Shown here: piece after piece, positions 26,893 to 39,000 of the stretch
How positions within the stretch are numbered: the first letter of the stretch is position 1
How the letters are laid out: each line of letters starts with the position of its first letter
Notes under the pieces: model-generated
Database searches by the model: none
What the model saw: only the letters and a program-made list of their open reading frames with translations
What the model was told of the DNA's origin: nothing
NCBI GenBank assembly: GCA_030142905.1
Contig: JASJOG010000114.1
Location: 62,001-126,000, forward strand
Direction of reading: 5' to 3'
DNA from: Heliopora coerulea
Lineage: Eukaryota > Cnidaria > Anthozoa > Scleralcyonacea > Helioporidae
Length of the DNA: 64,000 bases
Made by a program: the position numbers and the translations under genes

Positions 26893-27272
26893 CGATTTTC
26901 GTCGATTCGACGAGTTGCTGTGAAAATTTCTCAAACTCGTCAAACCCGCTTTATCTCGTCGAAATAAGACGATTAGTGAAACGAACAGTGAAACACTTGT
27001 GGCTTAAGTTAGTTGCTATTGTCAATTATTTGCAAAAACTCTGAATTGGCTGTAAAATTACCTTTTCGGATCAGATAAGAGAATAAAAGTATTAGTTGAT
27101 TGATTCGAGTTTTACTTTGAAAAATATGTCAATGTTTAGAATTTGGACAATTAAACGTTATTCGCCTAAAACACAGATGTATGGTAATAACTGGTTGAAG
27201 AACAAATAGGTTTACTAAACTTTTCAAATACTTCTAAATTGTTCTCCTCCACCCAAACATCATAAAACAAAT
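26893..27272. repeat. Representative satellite monomer (380 bp)
   Basis: This unit is counted from one CGATTTTCG core to the base before the next. It is exactly 380 bp with 124 G+C, about 33%. Fifteen CpGs were counted, eleven of them in the first ~95 bp, so the unit has a CpG-rich head and an AT-rich body. The length leaves remainder 2 on division by 3, so any open frame shifts at each unit boundary. Most single-unit stop codons and frames recur because the unit recurs. Other monomers are 379-382 bp (for example 28,411-28,790 is 380 and 28,791-29,172 is 382). Confidence 0.92.
26900..26972. repeat. Dyad-symmetry cluster at the monomer head (example copy)
   Basis: Three inverted repeats lie within 73 bp. 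CGTCGATTCGACG (26,900-26,912) has perfect 6-bp arms about one base. GACGAGTT (26,909-26,916) pairs with AACTCGTC (26,934-26,941) across a 17-nt loop. TCGTC (26,956-26,960) pairs with GACGA (26,968-26,972) across a 7-nt loop. The arms share a TCGTCGA-like word. The arrangement recurs in most monomers, with arms broken in some (for example CGTGTTGC at ~8,286 and ATTGGACTAG at ~9,423). It could extrude as hairpins or bind a dimeric protein; the sequence does not decide between these. Confidence 0.75.
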
Positions 27273-28790
27273 CAATTTTCGTCGATTCGACGAGTTGCTG
27301 TGAAAATTTCTCAAACTCGTCATAACCGCTTTATCTCGTCGAAATAAGACGATTGGTGAAACGAACAGTGAAACACTTGTGGATAAGTTAGTTGCTATTG
27401 TCCAAAGTTTCCCAAAACTCGGGAATGGCTGTAAAATTACCTTTTCGGGTCAGAGAAGAGAATAAAACCAATAGTTGTTCATTCGAGCAGTACTTTAACT
27501 AATATGGCAATGTTTAGAAATTGGACAACTAAGCGTTATTCGCCTAACCCTAGATGTATTGTTATAACTTGTTGAAGAACAAATAGTTTTACTAAACTTT
27601 TCAAATACTTCTAAATTGTTCTCCTCCACCCAAACATCATAAAACAAAATCGATTGTCGTCGATTCGACGAGTTGCTGTGAAAATATCTCAAACTCTTCA
27701 AAACCACTTTATGTTGCCGAAATAAAACGATTAGTGAAACGAACAGTGAAACACTTGTGGCTTAAGTTAGTTGCTATTGTCAAATGTTTGCAAAAACTCA
27801 GAATTGGCTGTAAAATTACCTTTTCGGGTCAGATAATTGTATAAAAGTATTAGTTGATTGATTCGAGTTGTACTTTGAAAAATATGGCAATGTTTAGAAA
27901 TCGGACAATTAATCGTTATGCGCCTAAAACCCAGATGTATGGTTATAACTGGTTGAAGAACAAATAGGTTTACTAAACTTTTCAAATACTTCTAAATTGT
28001 TCCCCTCCACCCAACCATCATAAAACAAATCAATTTTCATCGATTCGACGAGTTGCTGTGAAAATTTCTCAAACTCGTCAAAACCGCTTTATCTCGTCGA
28101 AATAAGACGATTAGTGAAACGAACAGTGAAACACTTGTGGCTTAAGTTAGTTGCTATTGTCCAATGTTTGCCAAAACTCGGGAATGGCTGTAAAATTTTC
28201 TTTTCCGGTCAGAGAAGAGAATAAAAGAATTAATTGATTGATTCGAGCAGTACTTTGAAAAATATAGCAATGTTTAGAAATCCGACAATTAAGCGTTATT
28301 CGCCTAAAACCCAGATGTATGGTTATAACTGGTTGAAGAACAAATAGGTTTACTAAACTTTTCAAATACTTCTAAATTGTTCCCCTCCACCCAACCATCA
28401 TAAAACAAATCAATTTTCATCGATTCGACGAGTTGCTGTGAAAATTTCTCAAACTCGTCAAAACCGCTTTATCTCGTCGAAATAAGACGATTAGTGAAAC
28501 GAACAGTGAAACACTTGTGGCTTAAGTTAGTTGCTATTGTCCAATGTTTGCCAAAACTCGGGAATGGCTGTAAAATTTTCTTTTCGGGTCAGAGAAGAGA
28601 ATAAAAGAATTAATTGATTGATTCGAGCAGTACTTTGAAAAATATAGCAATGTTTAGAAATCCGACAATTAAGCGTTATTCGCCTAAAACCCAGATGTAT
28701 GGTTATAACTGGTTGAAGAACAAATACGTTTACTAAACTTTTCAAATACTTCTAAATTGTTCTCCTCCACCCAAACATCATAAAACAAAT
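26960..28790. repeat. Continuation of C, with a single-monomer tandem duplication
   Basis: It matches 5.7-7.1 kb at +21,281. Monomers at 28,147-28,526 and 28,527 onward are near-identical neighbours: both have ATTGATTGATTCGAGCAG, ATATAGCAATG and AATCCGACAATT. The 6.9-kb equivalent exists once, so the extra copy is local. CAATTTTCATCG replaces the CpG-bearing CGATTTTCGTCG at 28,031 and 28,411. Confidence 0.76.
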
Positions 28791-29460
28791 CGATTTTCGT
28801 CGATTCGACGAATTGCTGTGAAAATTTCACAAACTCGTCAAAAACGCTTTATCTCGTCGAAATAAGACGATTGGTGAAACGAACAGTGAAACATATTTGG
28901 CTAAAGTTAGTTGCAATTTTCCAATGCTTGCGAAAACTCTGGAATGGCTATAAAATGAATTTTTCTAGTCAGAGAAGAGAACAAAAGCATTAGTTGGTTG
29001 ATTTAAGCAGTACTTTGAAAAATATGGCAATGTTTAGAAATTGGACAATTAAGCCGTTATTCACCTGAAACCCAGATGTATTGTTATAACTTGTTGAAGA
29101 ACAAATACATTTACTAAAACTTTTCAAATACTTCTAAATTGTTCTTCTCCACCAAAACATCATAAAGCAAATCGATTTTCGTCGATTCGACGAGTTGCTG
29201 TGAAAATTTCTCAAACTCGTCAAAACCGTTTATCTCGTCGAAATAAGACGATCAGTGAAAAGAACAGTGAAACACTTGTGGCTTAATTTAGTTGCAATTT
29301 TCCAATGTTTACAAAAATTCGGATATGGATTTAAAATGATCTTTTCGAGTCAGACAAGAGAATAAAAGCATTAGTTTTCTTATTCGAGCAGTACTTTGAA
29401 AAATATGGCAATGTTTAGAATTTGGACAATTAAACGTTATTCGCCTAAAACACAGATGTA
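28790..29460. repeat. Satellite segment of the 46-kb type
   Basis: Variants CATATTTGGCTAAAG (28,891), GATTTAAGCAG and AAGCCGTTATTC (29,052) recur near 46.0-46.2 and 61.4-61.6 kb. About two monomers; no gene is visible. Confidence 0.66.
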
Positions 29461-30840
29461 TGGTTATAACTAGTTGAAGAACAAATAGATTTACTAAACT
29501 TTTCAGATACTTCTAAATTGTTCTCCTCCACCCAAACATCATAAAGCAAATCGATTTTCGTCGATTCAACGAGTTGCTGTGAAAATTTCTCAAACTCTTC
29601 CAAACCGCTTTAACTCGTCGAAATAAGACGGTTAGTGAAACGAACAATGAAACATAAATGGCTTCAGTTAATTGCAATTATCCAACGTTTACTAAAATTC
29701 GGGAATGGCTGTAAAATGATCTTTTCGGTTCAGAGAAGATAATAAAACCATTAGTTGTTGATTCGAGCAGTACTTTGAAAAATATGGCAATGTTTAGAAA
29801 TTGGACAATTAATTGTTATACGCCTAAAATCCAGATGTATTGTTATAACTGGTAGAAAAACAAATAGGTTTACTAAACTTTTCAAATATTTCTAAATTGT
29901 TCTCCTCAACCCAAACTTCATAAAACAAATCGATTTTCGTCGATTCGACGAGTTGCTGTGAAAATTTCTCAAACTCTTCCAAACCGCTTTAACACGTCGA
30001 AATAAGACGATTAGTGAAACGAACAATGAAACATAAATGGCTTCAGTTAATTGCAATTATCCAACTTTTACTAAAATTCGGGAATGGCTGTAAAATGATC
30101 TTTTCGGGTCAGAGAAGATAATAAAACCATTAGTTGTTGATTCGAGCAGTACTTTGAAAAATATGGCAATGTTTAGAAATTGGACAATTAATTGTTATAC
30201 GCCTAAAATCAAGATGTATTGTTATAACTGGTAGAAAAACAAATAGGTTTACTAAATTTTTCAAATATTTCTAAATTGTTCTCCTCAACCCAAACTTCAT
30301 AAAACAAATCGATTTTCGTCGATTCGACGAGTTGCTGTGAAAATTTCTCAAACTCGTCAAACCCGCTTTATCTAGTCGAAAAAAGACGATTAATGAAACG
30401 AACAGTGAAACACTTGTGCCTTAATTTAGTTGCAATAGTTAAAAGTTGCGAAAACTCGGGAATGGCTGAAAAATTATCTTTTCGGGTCAGAGTAGAGAAT
30501 AAATCCATTAGTTTGTTGATTCGAACAGCACTTTGAAAAATATGGCAATTTTTTGAATTTGGACAATTAAGCGTTATACGACTAAAACCCAGATATATGG
30601 TTATAACTGGTTGAAAAACAAATAGGTTTACTAAACTTTTCAAATACTTCTAAATTGTTCTCTCAACCCAAACATCATAAAACAAATCGATTTTCGTCGA
30701 TTCGACGAGTTGCTGTGAAAATTTCTCAAACTCGTCAAACCCGCTTTATCTAGTCGAAAAAAGACGATTAGTGAAACGAACAGTGAAACACTTGTGCCTT
30801 AATTTAGTTGCAATAGTTAAAAGTTGCGAAAACTCGGGAA
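29460..30840. repeat. Second, shortened copy of part of C
   Basis: TTTCAGATAC at 29,501 matches 25,327 (offset 4,174, 11 monomers). The frame at 30,368 matches 26,573 (offset 3,795, 10 monomers), so this copy has one fewer of the CCAACTTTTACT monomers. At ~30,750-30,840 the array switches to the type seen at 15,550-15,660. Confidence 0.76.
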
Positions 30841-33800
30841 TGGCTGAAAAATTATCTTTTCGGGTCAGAGTAGAGAATAAAAGCATTAGTTGGTTGATTC
30901 GAGCAGTACTTTGAAAAATAAGGCAATGTTTAGAAATTGGACAATTAAGCGTTATACGCCTAAAACCCAGATGTATGGTTATAACTGGTTGAAGAACAAA
31001 TAGGTTTACTAAACTTTTCAAATACTTCTAAATTATTCTCCTCCACACAAACATCTTAAAACAAAATCGATTTTCGTCGATTCGACGAGTTGCTGTGAAA
31101 ATTTCTCAAACTCTTCAAAACCACTTTATCTTGCCGAAATATGACGATTAGTGAAACGAACAGTGAAACACTTGTGGCTTAAGTTACTTGCTATTGTCAA
31201 ATGTTTGCAAAAACTCAGTAATGGCTGTAAAATTACCTTTTCAGGTCAAATAAGAGAATAAAAGTATTAGTTTGTTTAATCGAACAGTACTTTTAAAAAT
31301 ATGGCAATGTTTAGAAATTGGACAATTAACCGTTATACGCCCAAAACACAGATGTATGGTTATAACTGGCTGAAGAACAAATACGTTTACTAAACTTTTC
31401 AAATACTTCTAAATTTTTTCTCCTATACCCAAACATCATAAAACAAATCGATTTTCATCGATTGGACTAGTTCCTGTGAAAATTTCTCAAACTCTTCAAA
31501 AACGCATTATCTCGTCGAAATTAGACGTTCAGTTAAAAGAACAAAGAAACATTTGTGGTTTAACTATGTTGCAATTGTGCAATGTTTGCGAAAATTCGGG
31601 AATAGCTTCAAAATGATCTATTCGGATCAGAAAAGAGAATAAAAGCATTAGTTATTTGAATCGAGCAGTACTTCAAAAATATGGCAATATTTAGAAATAT
31701 GACAATTAAGTGTTATACGCCTATAACACAGATGTATGGTTATAACTGGTTTAAGAACAAATAGGTTTACCAAACATTTTAAATGCTACTAAATTGTTCT
31801 CCTCCACCCAAACATCATAAAACAAATCGATTTTCGTCGATTCCACGAATTGCTGTATAAATTTCTCAAACTCGTCAAATTCGCTTTATCTCGTCGAAAT
31901 AAGACGATTAGTGAAACGAACAGTGAAACACATTTGGCTTAAGTTAGTTGCAATTTTCCAATGTTTGCGAATACTCTGGAATGGCTGCAAAATGAATTTT
32001 TCTGGTCAGAGAAAAGAATAAAAGCATTAGTTGGTTGATTCGAGCAGTACTTTGAAAAATAAGGCAATGTTTAGAAATTGAACAATTAAGCGTTATACGC
32101 CTAAAACCAAGATGTATTGTTATAACTGGTTGAATAACAAATAGATTTACTAAACTTTTCAAATACTTCTAAATTGTTCTCCTCCACCCAAACATCATAA
32201 AACAAATCGATTTTCGTCGATTCGACGAGTTACTGTGAAAATTTCTCAAACTCTTCAAAACCGCTTTAACTCGTCGAAATAAGACGATTAGTGAAACGAA
32301 CAGTGAAACATAAATGGCTTCAGTTAATTGCAATTATCCAACGTTTACTTAAATTCGGGAATGGCTGTAAAATGATCTTCTTGGTTCAGAGTAGAGAATA
32401 AATCCATTAGTTGGTTGATTCGAGCAGTACTTTGAAAAATATGGCAATGTTTAGAAATTGGACAATTAAGCGTTATACGCCAAAAACCCAGATGTATGGT
32501 TATAACTGGTTGAAGAACAAATAGGTTTACTAAACTTTTCAAATACTTCTAAATTATTCTCCTCCACCCAAACATCTTAAAACAAAATCGATTTTCGTCG
32601 ATTCGACGAGTTGCTGTGAAAATTTCTCAAACTCTTCAAAACCACTTTATCTTGCCGAAATATGACGATTAGTGAAACGAACAGTGAAACACTTGTGGCT
32701 TAAGTTACTTGCTATTGTCAAATGTTTGCAAAAACTCAGTAATGGCTGTAAAATTACCTTTTAAAGTCAAATAAGAGAATAAAAGTATTAGTTTGTTTAT
32801 TCGAACAGTACTTTTAAAAATATGGCAATGTTTAGAAATTGGACAATTAACCGTTATACGCCCAAAACACAGATGTATGGTTATAACTGGCTGAAGAACA
32901 AATACGTTTACTAAACTTTTCAAATACTTCTAAATTTTTTCTCCTATACCCAAACATCATAAAACAAATCGATTTTCATCGATTGGACTAGTTCCTGTGA
33001 AAATTTCTCAAACTCTTCAAAAACGCATTATCTCGTCGAAATTAGACGTTCAGTTAAAAGAACAAAGAAACATTTGTGGTTTAACTATGTTGCAATTGTG
33101 CAATGTTTGCGAAAATTCGGGAATAGCTTCAAAATGATCTATTCGGATCAGAAAAGAGAATAAAAGCATTAGTTATTTGAATCGAGCAGTACTTCAAAAA
33201 TATGGCAATATTTAGAAATATGACAATTAAGTGTTATACGCCTATAACACAGATGTATGGTTATAACTGGTTTAAGAACAAATAGGTTTACCAAACATTT
33301 TAAATGCTACTAAATTGTTCTCCTCCACCCAAACATCATAAAACAAATCGATTTTCGTCGATTCCACGAATTGCTGTATAAATTTCTCAAACTCGTCAAA
33401 TTCGCTTTATCTCGTCGAAATAAGACGATTAGTGAAACGAACAGTGAAACACATTTGGCTTAAGTTAGTTGCAATTTTCCAATGTTTGCGAATACTCTGG
33501 AATGGCTGCAAAATGAATTTTTCTGGTCAGAGAAAAGAATAAAAGCATTAGTTGGTTGATTCGAGCAGTACTTTGAAAAATAAGGCAATGTTTAGAAATT
33601 GAACAATTAAGCGTTATACGCCTAAAACCAAGATGTATTGTTATAACTGGTTGAATAACAAATAGATTTACTAAACTTTTCAAATACTTCTAAATTGTTC
33701 TCCTCCACCCAAACATCATAAAACAAATCGATTTTCGTCGATTCGACGAGTTACTGTGAAAATTTCTCAAACTCTTCAAAACCGCTTTAACTCGTCGAAA

Positions 33801-34060
33801 TAAGACGATTAGTGAAACGAACAGTGAAACATAAATGGCTTCAGTTAATTGCAATTATCCAACGTTTACTTAAATTCGGGAATGGCTGTAAAATGATCTT
33901 CTTGGTTCAGAGTAGAGAATAAATCCATTAGTTGGTTGATTCGAGCAGTACTTTGAAAAATATGGCAATGTTTAGAAATTGGACAATTAAGCGTTATACG
34001 CCAAAAACCCAGATGTATGGTTATAACTGGTTGAAGAACAAATAGGTTTACTAAACTTTT
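30840..34060. repeat. 4-monomer HOR block, third occurrence
   Basis: 30,746-32,600 matches 15,549-17,400 at +15,197. It is then tandemly repeated: frames at 31,944 and 32,345 recur at 33,465 and 33,866 (offset 1,521). The duplicated units look nearly identical, apart from TTTTAAAGTC at 32,760 replacing TTTTCAGGTC. Confidence 0.8.
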
Positions 34061-37000
34061 CAAATACTTCTAAATTATTCTCCTCCACCCAAACATCTTA
34101 AAACAAAATCGATTTTCGTCGATTCGACGAGTTGCTGTGAAAATTTCTCAAACTCGTCAAACCCGCTTTATCTCGTCGAAATAAGAACATTAGTGAAACG
34201 AACAGTGAAACACTTGTGGCTTAAGTTAGTTGCTATTGTCAAATGTTTGCAAAAACTCAGGAATGGCTGTAAAATTACCTTCTCGGGTCAGATGAGTGAA
34301 TCAAAATATTAGTTTGTTTATTAAAGCAGTACTTTGAAATATATGGCAATGTTTAGAAATTGGACAATTAAGCGTTATACTACTAAAACCCGGATGTATG
34401 GTTATAACTGTTTGAAGAACAAATACGTTAACTAAACTTTTCAAATCCTCCAAAATATTCTCCTCCTCCCAAACATCATAAAACAAATCGATTTTCGTTG
34501 ATTCGACGAGTTGCTGTGAAAATTTCTCAAACTCGTCAAACGCGATTTATCTCGTCGAAATAAGACGATTAGTGAAACGAACAGTGAAATACTTGTGCCT
34601 TAATTTAGTTGCAATTTTCAAATGTTTGCGAATACTCTGGAATGCCTGTTAAATGAATTTTTCTGGTCAGAGAAAAGAATAAAAGCATTAGTTGATTGAT
34701 TCGAGCAGTACTTATAAAAATGTGGCAATGTTTAGAAATAGGACAATAATGCGTTATACGCCTTAAACCCGGATGTATGGTTATAACTGGTTGAAGAAAA
34801 TATAGGTTTACTAAACTTTTCAAATACTTCTAAATTATTCTCCTCAACCCAAACATCATAAAACAAATCGATTTTCGTCGATTCGACGAATTGCTATGAA
34901 CATTTCTCAAACTCGTCAAAACCGCTTTATCTCGTCGAAATAAGACGATTAGTGAAACGAACAGTGAAACACTTGGTGCTTAATTTAGTTGCAATTTTCC
35001 AATGTTTACGAAAACTCGGGAATAGCTTTAAAATGATCTTTTCGGGTCAGAGAAGAGAATAAAAGCACTAGTTGGTTTTTTCGAGCACTACTTTGAAAAA
35101 TATGGCAATGTTTAGAAATTGGACAATTAAGCGTTATACGCCTAAAACCCAGATGTATGGTTATAACTGGTTGAAGAACAAATAGGTTTACTAAACTTTT
35201 CAAATTCTTCTAAATTGTTCTTCTCCACCCAAACATCATAAAATAAAATCGATTGTCGTCGATTCGACGAGTTGCTGTGAAAATATCTCAAAAACGTCAA
35301 AACCACTTTATGTTGCCGAAATAAGACGATTAGTGAAACGAACAGAGAAACACTTGTGTCTTAAGTTAGTTCCTATTGTCAAATGTTTGCAAAAACTCAG
35401 AATTGGCTGTAAAATTACCTTTTCGGGTCAGATAAGTGTATAAAAGTATTAGTTGATTGATTCGAGTTGTACTTTGAAAAATATGGCAATGTTTAGAAAT
35501 CGGACAATTAATCGTTATGCGCCTAAAACCCAGATGTATGGTTATAACTGGTTGAAGAACAAATAGGTTTACTAAACTTTTCAAATACTTCTAAATTGTT
35601 CCCCTCCACCCAACCATCATAAAACAAATCAATTTTCATCGATTCGACGAGTTGCTGTGAAAATTTCTCAAACTCATCATAACCGCTTTATCTCGTCGAA
35701 ATAAGACGATTAGTGAAACGAACAGTGAAACACTTGTGGCTTAAGTTACTTGCTATTGTCCAATGTTTTCCAAAACTCGGGAATGGCTGTAAAATTACCT
35801 TTTCGGGTCAGAGAAGAGAATGAAAGCAGTAGTTGTTTGATTCGAGCAGTACTTTGAAAAATATGGCAATGTTTAGAAATTGGACAATTAAGCGTTATAC
35901 GACTAAAACCCAGATGTATTTTATAACTGGTTGAAAAACAAACAGGTTTACTAAACTTTTCAAATACTTCTAAATTGTTCCCCTCAACCCAAACATCATA
36001 AAACAAATCGATTTTCGTCGATTCGACGAGTTGCTGTGAAAATTTCTCAAACTCGTCAAACCCGCTTTATCTCGTCGAAATAAGACGATTAGTGAAACGA
36101 ACAGTGAAACACTTGTGCCTTAATTTAGTTGCAATTTTCCAATGTTTACGAAAACTCGGGAATAGCTTTAAAATGATCTTTTCGGGTCAGAGAAGAGAAT
36201 AAAAGCACTAGTTGGTTTTTTCGAGCACTACTTTGAAAAATATGGCAATGTTTAGATATTGGACAATTAAGCGTTATACGCCTAAAACCCAGATGTATGG
36301 TTATAACTGGTTGAAGAACAAATAGGTTTACTAAACTTTTCAAATTCTTCTAAATTGTTCTTCTCCACCCAAACATCATAAAACAAAATCGATTTTCGTC
36401 GATTCGACGAGTTGCTGTGAAAATTTCTCAAACTCGTCAAAACCACTTTATCTTGCCGAAATAAGACGATTAGTGAAACGAAAAGTAGTGAAACACTTGT
36501 GGCTTAAGTTAGTTGCTATTGTCAAATGTTTGAAAAACTCAGGAATGGCTGTAAAATTACCTTTTCGGGTCAGAGAAGAGAATAAAACCATTAGTTGTTG
36601 ATTCGAGCAGTACTTTGAAAAATATGGCAATGTTTAGAATTTGGACAATTAAACGTTATTCGCCTAAAACACATTTGTATGGTTATAACTGGCTGAAGAA
36701 CATATACGTTTACTAAACTTTTCAAATACTTCTAAATTATTTTCCTCCACCCAAACATCATAAAACAAATCGATTTTCGTCGATTCCACGTGTTGCTGTA
36801 TAAATTTCTCAAACTCGTCCAAACCGCTTTATCTCGTCAAAATAAGACGATTAGTGAAACGAACAGTGAAACACATTTGGCTTAAGTTAGTTGCAATTTT
36901 CCAATGTTTATGAATACTCTGGAATGGCAGCAAATTGAAATTTTCTGGTCAGAGAAAAGAATAAAAGCATTAGTTGATTGATTCGAGCTGTACTTTTAAA

Positions 37001-38940
37001 AATATGGCAATGTTTAGAAATTGGACAATTAAGCGTTATACGCCCAAAACCCAGATGTATGGTTATAACTTGTTGAAGAACAAATAGTTTTACTAAACTT
37101 TTCAAATACTTCTAAATTGTTCTCCTCCACCCAAACATCATAAAACAAAATCGATTGTCGTCGATTCGACGAGTTGCTGTGAAAATATCTCAAACTCGTC
37201 AAAACCACTTTATCTCGTCGAAATAAGACGATTAGTGAAACGAACAGTGAAACACTTGTGGCTTAAGTTAGTTGCTATTGTCCAATGTTTTCCAAAACTC
37301 GGGAATGGCTGTAAAATTACCTTTTCGGGTCAGATAAGTGTATAAAAGTATTAGTTGATTGATTCGAGTTGTACTTTGAAAAATATGGCAATGTTTAGAA
37401 ATCGGACAATTAATCGTTATGAGCCTAAAACCCAGATGTATGGTTATAACTGGTTGAAGAACAAATAGGTTTACTAAACTTTTCAAATACTTCTAAATTG
37501 TTCCCCTCCACCCAACCATCATAAAACAAATCAATTTTCATCGATTCGACGAGTTGCTGTGAAAATTTCTCAAACTCATCATAACCGCTTTATCTCGTCG
37601 AAATAAGACGATTAGTGAAACGAACAGTGAAACACTTGTGGCTTAAGTTAGTTGCTATTGTCCAATGTTTGCCAAAACTCGGGAATGGCTGTAAAATTAC
37701 CTTTTCGGGTCAGAGAAGAGAATGAAAGCAGTAGTTGTTTGATTCGAGCAGTACTTTGAAAAATATGGCAATGTTTAGAAATTGGACAATTAAGCGTTAT
37801 ACGCCTAAAACCCAGATGTATTGTTATAACTGGTTGAAAAACAAACAGGTTTACTAAACTTTTCAAATACTTCTAAATTGTTCCCCTCAACCCAAACATC
37901 ATAAAACAAATCGATTTTCGTCGATTCGACGAGTTGCTGTGAAAATTTCTCAAACTCGTCAAACCCGCTTTATCCCGTCGAAATAAGACGATTAGTGAAA
38001 CGAACAGTGAAACACTTGTGCCTTAATTTAGTTGCAATTTTCCAATGTTTACGAAAACTCGGGAATAGCTTTAAAATGATCTTTTCGGGTCAGAGAAGAG
38101 AATAAAAGCACTAGTTGGTTTTTTCGAGCACTACTTTGAAAAATATGGCAATGTTTAGATATTGGACAATTAAGCGTTATACGCCTAAAACCCAGATGTA
38201 TGGTTATAACTGGTTGAAGAACAAATAGGTTTACTAAACTTTTCAAATTCTTCTAAATTGTTCTTCTCCACCCAAACATCATAAAACAAAATCGATTTTC
38301 GTCGATTCGACGAGTTGCTGTGAAAATTTCTCAATCTCGTCAAAACCACTTTATCTTGCCGAAATAAGACGATTAGTGAAACGAAAAGTAGTGAAACACT
38401 TGTGGCTTAAGTTAGTTGCTATTGTCAAATGTTTGAAAAACTCAGGAATGGCTGTAAAATTACCTTTTCGGGTCAGAGAAGAGAATAAAACCATTAGTTG
38501 TTGATTCGAGCAGTACTTTGAAAAATATGGCAATGTTTAGAATTTGGACAATTAAACGTTATTCGCCTAAAACACATTTGTATGGTTATAACTGGCTGAA
38601 GAACATATACGTTTACTAAACTTTTCAAATACTTCTAAATTATTTTCCTCCACCCAAACATCATAAAACAAATCGATTTTCGTCGATTCCACGTGTTGCT
38701 GTATAAATTTCTCAAACTCGTCCAAACCGCTTTATCTCGTCAAAATAAGACGATTAGTGAAACGAACAGTGAAACACATTTGGCTTAAGTTAGTTGCAAT
38801 TTTCCAATGTTTATGAATACTCTGGAATGGCAGCAAATTGAAATTTTCTGGTCAGAGAAAAGAATAAAAGCGTTAGTTGATTGATTCGAGCTGTACTTTT
38901 AAAATTATGGCAATGTTTAGAAATTGGACAATTAAGCGTT
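33990..38940. repeat. 13-monomer HOR, copy 1 (4,945 bp)
   Basis: Every distinctive frame here recurs exactly 4,945 bp downstream: 34,301/39,246, 34,605/39,550, 35,006/39,951, 35,366/40,311, 35,746/40,691, 36,146/41,091, 36,448/41,393, 37,268/42,213, 37,648/42,593, 38,049/42,994. Even private changes are shared, such as the 2-bp loss in GATGTATTTTATAAC (35,911 and ~40,859). The copies look almost identical, so the duplication is recent. Confidence 0.92.
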
Positions 38941-39000
38941 ATACGCCAAAAACCCAGATGTATGGTTATAACTGGTTGAAGAACAAATAGGTTTACTAAA
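35350..39000. repeat. Nested 5-monomer duplication (1,903 bp offset)
   Basis: Frames at 35,366, 35,746, 36,146 and 36,448 pair with 37,268, 37,648, 38,049 and 38,351 at 1,902-1,903 bp. The pairs are similar rather than identical at the 35.4/37.3 position and near-identical at 36.1/38.0. The same pair of units is present in the downstream 13-monomer copy, so this duplication is older than the 4,945-bp one. A single copy of the 5-monomer set appears at 57.0-58.7 kb. Confidence 0.82.
38900..38947. other. Unequal-exchange junction between the two 13-monomer copies
   Basis: Left of this stretch the monomer matches 43,756-43,860 (GGCAGCAAATTGAAATT, AAGCGTTAG, AAAATTATGG). Right of it, ACGCCAAAAACCC and CAAACATCTTAAAAC match 33,999-34,100. 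The two parents share the sequence between. The switch lies inside identical sequence with no added bases, as expected of homologous exchange. Confidence 0.78.

Larger units (their letters stand above)
19379..26960. repeat. Higher-order repeat copy C, with an internal rearrangement
   Basis: It starts base for base like position 1 of the window (offset 19,378) and follows A to ~21,945. After the rearranged stretch at 21.95-22.32 kb it resumes with an offset of 20,903 (frames at 22,833 and 24,735 match 1,930 and 3,832). A further monomer is added near 25.8-26.2 kb, making the offset ~21,283. C is thus about five monomers longer than the matching part of A. Confidence 0.82.
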
